NCBI GenBank assembly: GCA_013368445.1
Contig: JAACJO010000012.1
Span: 186,001-250,000, forward strand
DNA length: 64,000 nucleotides
Direction of reading: 5' to 3'
Source: Leucocoprinus leucothites
Taxonomy: Eukaryota > Basidiomycota > Agaricomycetes > Agaricales > Agaricaceae
The notes beneath the pieces were generated by a model that did no database searches, had not been told where the DNA came from, and saw only the letters and a program-made list of their open reading frames with translations. Position numbers and translations under genes: made by a program. How positions within the stretch are numbered: the first letter of the stretch is position 1; every line of letters begins with the position of its first letter. Of this stretch, positions 36,364 through 50,982 are shown piece after piece.

Positions 36364-37897
36364 TCAACAGCTAGTTCGAGATTTCATAACACCAGAAGAC
36401 ACACCTGTCGCACGCTTCTCGAGTCGAGTCTTTTCCGTGAGCCGAGAAACATGTTGATTGAGCATGTCAACGTATGGCTTTAGGGAAGTCTTTTCCCAAT
36501 CTGTTGATCGCACTACAAGGTCAGTAACGATCAAGGATCACTGATGTGGCAAGGATGGGATCGTTTTACCAACCAGAATGATGCTCGCCACTGTTATTGT
36601 CGTCCGCAGCAGTTCCTACAACACTAATATCATCGAGTTCATGAAGGAGTTGAGCTACCGTCGGGACCTTCTCAGGATCGAAATCTTCGATCTTTTCCGG
36701 GTCGACTGGAACACAAACCCGACCAGTCTTAGGGTGGATACAGAAGGGCGCTTTCAGCAAGTGGTTTCGATGCTTGGAGACTTCGGCATCGAGGCGCGGA
36801 TAGGTGTAGTATATTTGAATGTCGTGCCATGCAGCTGAAAGCAAAGGCTACAAATAAACGATTATTCGAGGACCATACGTCAACGACCGCAAAACTAACC
36901 TTCTGATATTTCTTCACTTTTGCCGTAAAAAGATCCCAAACTTCCCTTGAAGAAGCGCCAGGCACCCTCTCTTGCTTCAGTTGTTCGACGACCTCCCCAT
37001 CAGGGATGAGCTTGAGTAAGGACTCGAAACCCTCATTAGTTGCAAAAAGGTTTTGGTCTTTCATTATTAAGTCGACGAATATCGGACTCAGGGTTTGGTA
37101 TGCGTTCCTGAGACGAAAATACAGATCATCACGATATCCATCTGATAGAGAACTCACTGTAGATGAGCCGGCAAGGCTCGCGAACCAACACGGAAGTTGA
37201 GATTTTGCGATGACTCTTTCCCTCCGTTTATGGTCATCCACCCAACAATAGCCTTGCGTTCCTGATCGGTCAACGCCATGGCCTCCTCATCTGAAATCCA
37301 CAGATGAATGCCACGACGGCCGGAGTACACCCAAAGTAGGTGTTTATAACCAAATTGATCACGAATTCCGTGGTCCAGAACCCGAACGGCTGCTGTGATG
37401 AACTGCCAGCAGCGTTTACAAATATCAGCATCTGAACAGCAAGTCCGGATGGGGTCATAGTCAGTCATATCGATATCGAAGACTAGCTCGCGTTGAAGGG
37501 GCTGGAATGCACCAGCTCGCACTGTCTTCTTGTCCCTGGGCTACAAACGGTAAGAAATAAAGCTAGCGATGATTTTCTGAGCTCACTCGAGCGGAGTAAA
37601 CGGGACCAATTTCAAATCGGCTAGGATTCAATTGGCACACTTGCTTCTTGAGATCCTCAGCTGTGGAGAACGAGTTGTATCGCAGGTAGACATCTCCTGG
37701 CAGGGTAAATGCCCATTCTCTATGTGTAAACAAACGTGTAGGTGCGTGTCCATGATTCAACCAGCCAAAAATCGACTTGAAGGGGTAGAGACGTCGGTAG
37801 TACATTAACATCACCTCTGATCATGTCAGTGACGATGCTGCACGACTATACAGTACTCACCGGCGGAAGAATGGTCATAATGGACTTCACTAGACAT
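36364..37897 (-). CDS. PRI1: PRI1, DNA primase catalytic (small) subunit
   Basis: Makes the RNA primer in the DNA polymerase alpha-primase complex in the nucleus. Exon 1 is MSSEVHYDHSSA, then VMLMYYRRLYPFKSIFGWLN (the family's YYxRLFP start), HREWAFTLPGDVYLRYNSFS, RFEIGPVYSARPRDKK and LQRELVFDIDMTDYDPIRTC, which has the catalytic D-x-D. CCSDADICKRCW forms the zinc site, and HLLWVYSGRRGIHLWISDEE is the nucleotide-binding SGRRG block. Then NLNFRVGSRALPAHLQ, FCIHPKTGRVCVPVDPEKIE with the conserved H-P-K-T-G-R, and a last exon (about 36364-36504, phase 1) giving RSTDWEKTSLKPYVDMLNQH. That last exon is easy to miss because an in-frame stop follows the previous exon. About six introns; length about 430, as expected. 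Confidence 0.94.
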
Positions 37898-39640
37898 ATT
37901 ATCTGAAACGAGGAAAAGGCTCGATTGAAAGCACTTAGTGGACTTGCCAAGGCCCTAGTAGTAGATGTTGGCAGCGCCGACGCGCCAAAGATGATTGTCG
38001 CGTCTTGTCACGCCCCGTTGGCAGCTGGTCACGAGTCACAAATCATAAGTCACTCCAGACTTGGTAACACACGGTCATCGTCACCTCCTGGATTTCTTGG
38101 GCATTGGACCCGAAGTTTCAAGATCTAGTGGCACCCTCAATCGCGGCTTCTTTGTACTCCATTGTAGGACATCCCGATTACAAACCTACCTGGCAGTGAC
38201 ATCGAGTCAGGGGAAATACTACAAGTTCTCAACAGCAGTTTTCTGCGATGGTAACACGCATTTCCCGCCCATGATATGTATTACCTGATCCTCAGAAGCT
38301 CTCGCGAACGTATTGCTCCTTCTTGACTCTCCGAGCGCCCAGAACCCGTCGGAGAAAGCGGAAATTTTGGCTGATGGATTCTGAACAACATTTACATGGC
38401 AGTTCGTTGCTCTTGGAGACCTAGTGAACACTCTTCGGTCATTTTATCACTCGGATTTAAATTTCTCAGCTCGGACACCAATGTTGGCAACACGATGAGC
38501 CTAGTCATATTCGTTAGCTCTCGTTCCGAGTTCCCTCGCGACCAGTGAAGATCGGACCGTGGCTATTGAAATGCTTCGAGCACCCTTCTCGAAGTGACAT
38601 CGAGTACTAGTTTATGAAACAATGGATTTTAAACATAATCCACATCCATGTGTCCATGAATCAGGATGCCGAAGTGCTTGGCCTCTATGACCGTGTGCAT
38701 AGGTTTGATTCCATCGCTCTATACGCTGTTTAACATATTTCTCAGCCTTTCCACCTCCCGACCATCCATCACTCCTTGTCGTGCCGCCGGAATATGCACT
38801 GGGTACCGATTGGATTCTGAGCGCTATTTTGCTATGTAAAGAATTTGCGGTGTGTCAGGACCTTCTGCATCTTTTTCCATAGCAACTCCTGACAAAATCT
38901 GAAAAGTGTGTATCGCAAAGCTGCACCTAACTGCGACAAATGCTTACACTGCCTTTATCTAAGGGTACAGACGTTGGGATGGATGGAATCCTTGTAGGCC
39001 GAAGGTCGCTCTAAGATTTGAATAGAGAGCGGATATTCTATTTTTTACCTCACTTGCATCGCATCAACGGCAAGGAACAGCCAAGTGTCGTGTACTGATT
39101 CTGACTCGTGGTATCCCAATGATCAAGCCGGTATCTGTGGCATGGCATCAAGGAACTCGAGCGTAAACGCTTCGGCATCAACTTCTCGCATCTTCATACA
39201 CATTCGTCATACCGGCTTCCATCTCAGATCATAACACTATTGTCACCATGCTATGCAAACGCCTCGTGCTTTGACTAGGACATGATACTCTTTCTTTGAC
39301 GTCTGCGAATTTTCCACCATGGAGGTACATGGCCGACAAAATGAAACTTGTACCGACTGATACGCCGCAACGCTTGCCTCGCATAGGTTTTTGCTGCGCC
39401 AGTCGCCCTCATGTACATTCTGAGCTGCCAACAACGAGGCAACCATGGCCTATCACAGGGTTACTACCCGCCATTATTACTTATTTCCTTCTAGAAGATC
39501 TAACTCGTATAAAACTGAAGCTCTTGCATGATCCAGTCTCATTATTTAGCTTTCTTCCTCTGGGTTTTTGCCCCACTTTCCTTTTTTCGTTTCTTCAGCT
39601 TTCCCTTTTCGCTCCCTGTTGCAGACAATATCTCAGCGCC
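37898..39640. other. Intergenic, 1.74 kb, divergent PRI1/peroxidase
   Basis: It lies between PRI1 (minus) and the first peroxidase (plus). Short frames around 37925-38430 have no domain. A GTGTGCA string at 38691-38697 matches a reversed metal-response-element consensus but lies about 950 bp from the peroxidase start, so I give it little weight. Sequence close to the peroxidase is T-rich and includes a TATA box, listed separately. Confidence 0.45.
39509..39514 (+). promoter_or_regulatory. TATA box of the first manganese peroxidase
   Basis: TATAAA in the context CTCGTATAAAACTGAAG, 132 bp upstream of the start codon, followed by a T/C-rich stretch (39540-39620) typical of fungal transcription start regions. 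Confidence 0.6.
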
Positions 39641-41435
<1,795 letters not shown>

Positions 41436-41773
41436 GCTTCATTCCCGTTTCGTTGGTCTATCACTCCTGAATGCATCGTACACAGGCCGGCAGCTGAGGA
41501 TTCATAAACCTTCCACTCTTCACGATAGAAACAACCGCCAGACGACTGTTTCTATGCCTGTTACCACTACGTATATTTATCTGCCTAGTAATGATTAGCA
41601 TTTGTTATTCTACGAGATAGCATTAATACTATATGCGTTAGTTGTGAATATCACGGTCATCGTCTACATCGAGTTCTGCTTGCTTTCCTCACTTCCAGCA
41701 TATCTCCTAGTGCTGTCGGAAATTGACAGTCGACCGGTTACGCACAAAAAAATGCACCCACCGTGACGGTGAA

Positions 41774-41957
41774 TCCAATAATCCTTTGGAACTACTGAAT
41801 CACTATTGAATAAATTTCTTGATCTTGAACTCAATAATCCATCAATAAGGCTCAAGGAACAAGACTTACTGAAATATTATCATGATAATTCATCAATAAA
41901 TCGATCCGAATTTTTGAGTTTGTGGTTAAGAAAAATACTCGATTATAATTCAATAAT
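41774..41957. repeat. AT-rich tract with recurring TCAATAA/CAATAAT strings
   Basis: CAATAA occurs at least five times in under 190 bp (near 41775, 41832, 41843, 41894 and 41951), within AT-rich sequence. The spacing is irregular, so it is not a clean tandem repeat. Confidence 0.6.
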
Positions 41958-43239
41958 CTCGGTAGATCATTGATTCAGGGGCACAATACATCACTTTGTA
42001 TTATTTCCTCCGGTCTTCTTTTTCGTTGCCGGCTGCGGCCGACAGCGATGCAAGATATGTGGCTGTACGAAGCTTAAACGTTTCAACTTCGGGCGGCGAC
42101 CTGCCTTGTTGCCAGTCATGCACCAGTTTCTCATGCCTACTTGTCGCACCGTGCCATACGCAATGTCCAGCTACATATCCTCGGAAATTCGTATCCGTCT
42201 GAAAATTAGAATGACTACTTCCGCTACAAGATGGAATCATCTCCACTCAACTTGTTGCTACTGGTGGTGGACGACGGCGCAGCTGATATCACGGTGCTAT
42301 CTCAAGTGGATATGTTTCTTTCCGCCGACTGGTCAATGCGATACACCTTTCCGAGATGCTGGTATCGAATCAGATGTCAAGTGTTGAAAATGGACGCAGC
42401 AAGACGCGTATGGCTTGGAACTTGTCAACAGTTTTTTGGCTTGCCGTGCGACCTAGCCAAGGACTCTAACTCGATTATCAAATGACCATTGAAATTAGAG
42501 CTTCGGAAGACATTTAGTCCCATAGAGCTCCTTACTCTCAATTCCTTGCTTTGTCATGCCATCTGAAAGCTCTGCCCGAAGAAATGTTTACTCTCCCTAC
42601 TACAGGCACACTTCGGGTCACTGAACTTTACTCCTTCAAGTGCTACATAACACCTCGGGGCTGGGGCTGACACAAGCAACTGCCGAGAATGTTTGTGAAC
42701 GTCCAAGAAATCTATCATTTCAGTGTCCATGATGAAGTGGGAATGCTCTCATGGATAATAATGGTCGTTATCACAAAAAGTACCGGTTTGAGGGCCTCCT
42801 GAGGCGGCCGCGTTTGTCACCAGTTTCATCTGACGGACCCGACCGACTGGAAGCCCTTTCTCGGGGAAGGTACCGCTATTCTGGCCACATTAGAGCACGC
42901 GGAATGTTCATCAGCCATCTCTATTTGTAAAGATGGCACTATTTCAAGAACTACTTCTTCCACACTCTAAAAATATACTTGCACCGATCTTTACGCCTTC
43001 ACTACCTGACCTTTTACCTAGTCAGACAACAGGCCTCTACACCCACGCATGGGTAGGATCTGGGTAGCCAACAGAACTGACTCTCACCGGAATGCTGGTA
43101 CACCTGTCAAAGCTCTTGTTGTCCCGGAAGAAACAAACATCTAACTGGATATTGGTTGATAATTTTGCACCGTCGAGATGGTAATACTACCGCGCCTGAA
43201 GCCTGTGGTCTGCTACTAGAGCTGAGGCTACGTCGAGGA

Positions 43240-43245
43240 TATAAA
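43240..43245 (+). promoter_or_regulatory. TATA box of the second manganese peroxidase
   Basis: TATAAA in GAGGATATAAAAGAAGG, 51 bp upstream of the start codon. An inverted CCAAT box (ATTGG, 43151-43155) lies about 85 bp further upstream, a usual arrangement for an inducible fungal promoter. Confidence 0.7.
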
Positions 43246-43290
43246 AGAAGGAGTTCCGAAGACTCATCTTTAACATCTCGAGCACACACA

Positions 43291-44760
<1,470 letters not shown>

Positions 44761-45131
44761 GTAAAGTGCTTAATGTGCACCGTCTGACGCTTATCATGTT
44801 CCCCACAGAGGAGATAGCTGAGTGGTTGATCGACCAATCAGTTGCCAGTGGAATAGTATACCCTTTGATTCGCAGTATTTCGTATTCTCAATTATGTTGA
44901 CTGGTAATCCGTACTTAATCATCAATCACTCCGTGAACACGAGTGTAGAATATAAATTTGTCATCTGAAGTGCACAAGTAACAGAACAGACAGGTAGGCC
45001 AGTTTCGCACAATCACAAACTACGATACACGACGAACAAGGGGAGAAAACAAAAGATAAGTTCATCAAGAGATTCATAAGAAAGAAAAAACCGCGCCATA
45101 GGGCTCAGGTCTCAGGAAAGAGCAATCCTGT
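44761..45131. other. Convergent intergenic region
   Basis: 370 bp between the stop codons of manganese peroxidase 2 and the membrane-protein gene. AT-rich; no gene seen. Confidence 0.5.
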
Positions 45132-46096
45132 TTATCCGACAAGTGGTGCACGCTCCTCATCACCAAGAGCAATCCTTCCACGTCCACGGTAGAGGCCATA
45201 TGCACCCTTAAGTACCCACACCAATGCCAGGATGGCAAAAGCGAGGGCAGACCAATGAATGAAACCAGGGTGTTTTTGCTGGGCAAAAATTGCCCAAAGG
45301 GACCACGCAATGGCTATGGAAGCGGGAAGATCACCCTCGGGAGTAGAGAATGCATAGGTAGCGGCAGTTCCTTCGAGGAAGAATCTTGGAAAGAATGGGT
45401 CAATGTCTTAGTAAGGAGAGAGAGAGAGAGAGAGACATACAAGGCTAGGAATACAAACACCTTGGTCCAAACACCAGCCCCGTGATGAATTTTGTTCACA
45501 CCAAAGGCCTCAAAAGCTGTAAGGACGACAAGGACTGTTGTCCAGCCATGGTAGAGGGAGAACGGAAGGTGAATGAAAAGTTCGTCCGAGAAGCTTTCCG
45601 CGACATGGTATTTCTTGACAATGTAATAGATATGCTGCAGAGGAGGTCAGCCTAAGGATAGAGTATAATGGAAGGCAGGGTGCTTACAGTGACCGCGGAA
45701 CTGACGAATAGCGCGAAGACAAATGCTAGAAGCTTGTCAATAGAAATATCTGAAAGGGTGCTGAAGGGTCATACCGATGATGTAGTGTTGTGAAGCCCAG
45801 AGATTCACGTATATGGCGTTGAGTACAGCAAGAAGGGGGAATCTCCAGGATATTCCATCAATGATAACGCGCTTGCCTTGCGGGAAGAACTGGTAGACGA
45901 TGGTACCGAGGAGGAGAATGTGAATGAGAGACCAGATGAGGAACGCCCAGGGGGCGGGGGTGATGTAGGTCTCTTTGCCATGGAAATATATGCCTTGAGG
46001 AGCAGCAACGGTGTAGATGTTAGAACCGAGGAAGACAAGGTAGACAATAATGTTGACAATTTTCAAGAGGATTCCGTCTTTCCAAGAGTCTGCCAT
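45132..46096 (-). CDS. Multi-pass membrane protein, TspO/MBR-like appearance
   Basis: Four or more exons encode about 250 residues with seven to eight hydrophobic helices. It starts [20 protein letters not shown], then [110 protein letters not shown] and [20 protein letters not shown]. It ends in [20 protein letters not shown]. The P-x-P-W-x-F-x-I-W motif and the Trp-rich helices recall tryptophan-rich sensory protein/TspO-like families, which bind porphyrins, but the length and extra helices differ. I regard the family as a suggestion only. Location and substrate are unknown. A GA-repeat lies in one intron, right after the donor site. Confidence 0.75.
45416..45434. repeat. GA dinucleotide microsatellite
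   Basis: About nine GA units inside an intron of the minus-strand membrane-protein gene. On the sense strand it is a CT run starting a few bases after the GTATGT donor, so length changes could affect splicing. Likely polymorphic between strains. Confidence 0.9.
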
Positions 46097-47434
46097 GGCT
46101 GGGATGAGGTTGGGGAAGAAGGATGGGAGAGTGGAAATGGTGCGACACACTCATATAAATGCCGCGAGGCTTGCCACAGCCTGCTTCCCTTCCATGACGT
46201 CGGTCATGGATCATATCACGTGACGCAGACATGTGCCATTCCTCCTCTCACGTTACGACATTCATTCTGATCTTCATACTTTTATAAGTACGATGAGCCC
46301 TCTTTCCTCCGTTATACAGCTCGGCTTTGCTCCGGCCAGGTATTATAAATATGCCAGATACTAAGGTCTAGAAGTACATGCAGTATATGCTTGAGCCACC
46401 CACCAGGCTCCGCAATATGCAATCATTGCGTAGTGCCAAAGTGCCACAGCGTCGTTCTGTTCGGATCTCGCGAGCTCCCTGGATTATTCTCGCCCGCTCT
46501 TTCAAAGTGTCATGTGAAGTCACTGTCTCGTCATTCACACCTCACATCGTGCAAAACGGCTCCATTCAGAATTTGGATGTCGGCCTTACTCAACTCATCC
46601 TGAACATCGTCCAAGCTTCATTTTCCGTATTGAACTCAAGAATTCAGTTCCTGCGGATTACGCAGTACTGATCCTATCTGCCTCACTGCGCCTCCTGCTC
46701 ATAAGGAAGCCACATGACTTTGACCGCGGTCGATACTACTTCTCCATTCAGCTTCTTGACCGAAATGGTAGGAATTCCTTTCAATCGGCGGAATGTCTTG
46801 CATTTGTAACAGATTCCGGATCCTAAAGCCCCTCACTCTATTCAGAGACCTATCTGTCAAGGAACTGCGGCTGATTTTTGCACGCCCAGCGACATCAAGC
46901 AGATAAATGATGCTTACTTCGCAGGCTTTTTCCCTTACCATAACAATTCTGTTAATTACGGCGCTGAGTAGCTGTAGACTTTTTTTTTGGTACAATGGCT
47001 TTCTGGTTATTGCATACTTAATGATAATGATACTCCCGATAGATTGGATCCAGCAAATATCCAAAACACAAGTGGGGCAAAACAGGTTGAATATCTGACC
47101 CAATGATCAAGTCTCGATACCCAAGGAGCTAAGAGAGATGGCTAGACGACGGCATTTAAGCGGGCACTCCTAGGTGGCTGTATTACTCCGATAGTACTAT
47201 ATGTTGGAGATCATACTCGCAAGCTTGTAAGACAATGATGCCCAGTAGTGACAATCTATCTGAAAAGCGCTGATTATCTTTGAGAGCTTGTGCCATCTAA
47301 TTTGATGCGCACGTGAACTAAAATGGGAGATTGAGAGTGGCTGTCGATTGATCGGCCACATACTGACTTAGATCAGTTCATTTCGGAGTTTCCCAGTCAA
47401 ACCTTTTCGAAACCTTCTCTTTGAAACTGAAGAT
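46097..47434. other. Intergenic, 1.34 kb, divergent
   Basis: Between the starts of the membrane-protein gene (minus) and the PHD gene (plus). A minus-strand frame of 134 codons (46699-47103) and a short plus-strand one (46378-46671) lack domains. A T9 run lies at 46980-46988. I see no gene. Confidence 0.45.
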
Positions 47435-48904
47435 ATGTCTTGTACGAGGTGCACCAAATCGCATAGTACTGTTCAGGCATTTTTGTTGGCCTGCCATGAT
47501 TGTAATCGCAAGTGGCACCACCGTAAGTCTATTTTAAGGTCTCCTGACCATTCTAACCGATGCGGTTCTCTTTAACCCCTTGTTAAAGGTTGCCATATAC
47601 CTCCTGTATCTGACCAAGAACTCGTGTCACGGATAAAGGCGCATAATGCAGGAGATGTAACCAATGGTTTACAAGGTTGGACGTGTAAACGCTGCACAAA
47701 GGGCGGAACAGCCAGTTTAGCTGGCACCCCAACACCAAGAGCATCCGCGGGACCCTCATCCGATACTCGGGCTCAACCGATCTCTCGATCATCTTCGCTC
47801 AGAGATATATCAACAGTAGACTCACATCGACCCACTATTTCTCTACCAAGTGATGCTACCCAGCCTTCTCCCAAGCCCTCGCCTTCAACTGCTCCCTCAA
47901 CGCGTACATCCAGGACCAGCACAATCCAAGACGACAACGAAGTCATAGTCATCGATGGTTCAGACTCCGACTCGCCTCCTTCTAAGCCCTCGAAATCTGC
48001 GAAAACTACTATTTCAGAATCAAGACCTACCACGGCTTTGTCGCGGTCTTCAAGTCGAAAGACTGCCACTATCGCGAAAGCTGTTAAATCAGCCACTCGC
48101 CTCTCAAAGCCCGTGCATCCCCTTGCCCGAGAAGAAGAAGAGAGCTCAGATTCTTCCGCACAGAACCCACCGCCCCTTCCTCAGCGTCCTTTACTACCCC
48201 CTTCCAATCAAATGCCAGCATATCGTCAGACTCCCCTATCGATCACAAATAACACAAACGACGCTGTCACTACTACGAATCACTCGCGACCAAGGAAAAA
48301 ACGAGCGAGTGAGGCTGCTGTAGGATCCAGTTCAAGGGCAATGACTCCCAGCCAACCCCTATCTCTGGGAGAAAAGGAAGTGAAAAGGGAAGCGTTTAAA
48401 CGCCAAGCAGTAGAGAACGAAAAGCGTAGGAGATTTGAGCACAGACAACGGCAGCAAGAGTTTTTCAGGGCAAAGAGCGAAGAAAAGGAGCCTCAGCTCG
48501 AACGAATAACCACACATGTTGTGGATCTAACACTAGACACGCCAGGCAGACAAACGCAAGCTCATCCCAGTGATGCGACCTCTGGACCTCCAGCGTCTAC
48601 TGCGGCAACCCTTCCTGCTGAGAAAGACACTCAGACTTCGCCAATCGTCGTCTCTATGACACGGGCGGCTGTGGAGAAAGAATCTCAGAAGGAGCCTGAA
48701 TTGGATCTACTACCTCAGTGGATCCACGTACGAAAACTTGACGGAGATATTTGGGACCGCGCCGCGGAGAGGAAAGCGTCCGCAGTACCTCCCTGTCATC
48801 CAAGGCGTAAATTCCAAGCTCGGAAGCTTGGCGATGCGCAGCCACACATTTATCGTTTCGACAGTATTCAGTGGATTGAGAACATGAAGAGGGGTTCTCG
48901 TTGA
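47435..48904 (+). CDS. PHD-finger protein with long disordered linker
   Basis: Probable chromatin reader. Exon 1 (47435-47522) encodes MSCTRCTKSHSTVQAFLLAC and HDCNRKWHHR; exon 2 (47589-48904) continues CHIPPVSDQELVSRI and GWTCKRC. Together these give the zinc ligands C-x2-C, C-x2-C, H-x2-C and C-x2-C of a PHD finger, in the first 75 residues. About 300 residues of Ser/Thr/Pro-rich linker follow, with a SUMO-interaction-like stretch (NEVIVIDGSDSDS) and a basic KKR patch. A highly charged helix (EAFKRQAVENEKRRRFEHRQ) and a C-terminal block (LLPQWIHVRKLDGDIWDRAA, then HIYRFDSIQWIENMKRG) look folded and may be conserved. About 455 residues in all. Nuclear location is likely. I do not recognise an orthologue in yeast. 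Confidence 0.85.
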
Positions 48905-49495
48905 ACAGGCTCCTCCATGAATGCTCTGATTCTTCTGGGCTGCTCGGCCGAGAAAGCTTGGACTCGATAGTAGAGTTACTTTGCTATGATGCGAGAACCC
49001 TGTGCGTTGAAACCTTCAAATACAAGACAGTCCAACTAGTTCCCTAAAGCACTTGAATGGTACGACTCGGGGAATCGGGTGGGATTAACAGAGCTCGGCG
49101 TTCCTACTTGACAGTGATTGCACCATCGCCCCAACGACTAGTTCCCGTGAAGGTATTGATCATCGATAGCCCCCCCGCCCTTTCGTACTCAATACCCCAC
49201 TTAAGTGATGTTCAAAATATGCCACATAGAGTACACAGCGCCGATATTGTAGGGTAGGATATTCTCTAGGCTAACAACGATCCACTATCACAACCCGATG
49301 CGGCGATGTCCCAGAATTAAATATATTTTATCAGAAATTATGTCGTCTTGGTGTTATCTCTACAATGGATGCAACACAACAGATTCTCCTGGGTCGTACT
49401 TTCATTCGTTGGACTCACTAAACTACCTTTAAATTTTACCCAAGGATGCTTCAAAACTCAGCAAGTCATCCATATCGCATAGTACAGCAGCAAAC
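48905..49495. other. Convergent intergenic region
   Basis: 590 bp between the stop codons of the PHD gene and the Hsp70-like gene; 3' UTRs expected. A 66-codon frame at 49057-49257 has no support. Confidence 0.5.
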
Positions 49496-50982
49496 CTAGT
49501 CCAAGTTCTTCGTTAGAAACGAAAGCAAAATAAGGTTAGAAAACACATACGCAATAGACGAAGGAGATGCCCATGGTGGTCTCTCAACGGGACACATCTG
49601 CAAAGCGTCCACTGACTTGACATCGGGTGCACAAGATTGACCTGGTCTGACCTCGTTTGGATCGTAACCGCTGCATACTAGCCCTTCAAACTGTGAAGGC
49701 TCATGCCCAACACGGCCTACCAGAGCGGCAGCACCAGTGACGACAGCCTCATCTGAGTCGATAGCACCGATGTGTAGAGCGTTTGGAAAGTGCTCCTGAA
49801 GCATGACACGAAGTTTCGGCATGCCAGTGTATGATCCCATGAGTATAATCTATGAAAGCGAGAGAGAAAAACATAGTTGGTGATGTATACCGCAAAAAGA
49901 AGAGAGTCCTTACCCCGTCTATCATACTTGGATCCATTTCGTGCTTCTGAAGGAAGCTCTTTGAACCTTGAACCACGCCATCCACATCGTCGACCCGGAA
50001 AACCTCATCCTTCCATAAGGACAATGCACCCCAATCTGGCTCTACATCTGCAAGAGACACATCCACCCTCAAACCCCAGTCTGGAGCCCCGTGATTTTCC
50101 ACAACGTTCACGAATAGGATGCTGACCTCGTCCTTCGTAACCTCCGAAAACCAATCCTCGTGGAGAGCAGCAAAGCTCTCAATCATGAGTATCACTGAGT
50201 TCAGTACGATTACAGTATCGGTGAACCCTGCGAGTTGAGCGGCTTCTGCGAATTTCTGACGATGCTCGTAAGTCGCGCCCGTTCCTGTATATTTTCAAGT
50301 TATTCTTATTGGAACGCTCAAAAAGTAATAAAACTGACTGAGATGAACTGCCATCGCTGCGCTAGTGATATTGTCATTCAAGTAGATGTCGGCATTGGCT
50401 TTGAGCCTCGAGAGCGTCTTCACTTTTGCGTCGAAGTCAATCGATGGCTGAGGTTCATCGTCAACTTTTGCCATGAGCCCTTGAGTTTACCCATTGCATG
50501 GCACTACTCACCATCCCAAGGTCTCCATCAAACCCAGTGGTTTTATATTGAATTTGAGGGACACAGCCGCCGCCAGTTGTGTAGTCTGGGATAACATGAA
50601 CCGGCCCATCCTTCAGCTTTTGCACCCTGTTCTTAACGGGTCGGAGAACCGCTCAAGAAGAAAGCAAAATGACGACGAACCCGATGTATGCACAATCTCC
50701 TGTCAAATCTATCCACAATTCGCCCCGTCAGATGATTGCCTCAGATAGATTGGAGCTTACAGAGCTATTGCACTTACCGATTCCAACCAAGACCCCGTGC
50801 TCAGGATTCCACCAATCGTTCGGCCGCTCACGGAGCTTTGGATCATAATAACAGTCACCCAGTATACTCGTACCACGTACGGGGGATATAATAAAAGGAA
50901 GATGGCAAAGAAAGGTAAAGAAGAGGTAGAGAGCCCCAAGAGTGAAAGGAGTTGAGCCCCGACTGGCCAGAGTTTTCGGCAT
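49496..50982 (-). CDS. Divergent Hsp70-fold protein, membrane-tethered, without the phosphate loop
   Basis: About 400 residues in five or more exons. The N-terminus (MPKTLASRGSTPFTLGALYL, then FFTFLCHLPFIISP) is a signal peptide or anchor. HGVLVGIDLTGDCAYIGVQK follows, which lines up with the Hsp70 start GIDLGTTYSCVGV but has lost the GTT phosphate-1 loop. The middle (GATYEHRQKFAEAAQLAGFT, then DTVIVLNSVILMIESFAAL) corresponds to the Hsp70 block around the TVPAYF and NEPTAAA motifs, also altered. IILMGSYTGMPKLRVMLQEH and IGAIDSDEAVVTGAAALVGR match the later phosphate-2/adenosine segment (VGGSTRIPKV, DEAVAYGAA). There is no substrate-binding domain; the protein ends with a short hydrophobic tail (AYVFSNLILLSFL). 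Phases of all junctions agree, so the gene looks intact. Chaperone ATPase activity is doubtful. Confidence 0.72.

Larger units (their letters stand above)
41436..43290. other. Intergenic between tandem peroxidases, 1.85 kb
   Basis: An AT-rich part (about 41640-42000) holds recurring CAATAA strings, listed separately. A minus-strand frame (42001-42246) and plus-strand frames at 42106-42485 have no recognised domain. The right end is the promoter of the second peroxidase. I see no gene I can support. Confidence 0.45.

Noticed and set aside
38691..38697. Metal response element for manganese peroxidase 1 (GTGTGCA)
   Set aside because: It is a single 7-nt match about 950 bp from the start codon, expected by chance at this length.
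41436..43290. Transposon or gene remnant between the peroxidases
   Set aside because: No terminal repeats, target-site duplication or transposase/reverse-transcriptase motif could be seen; only AT-rich irregular repeats.
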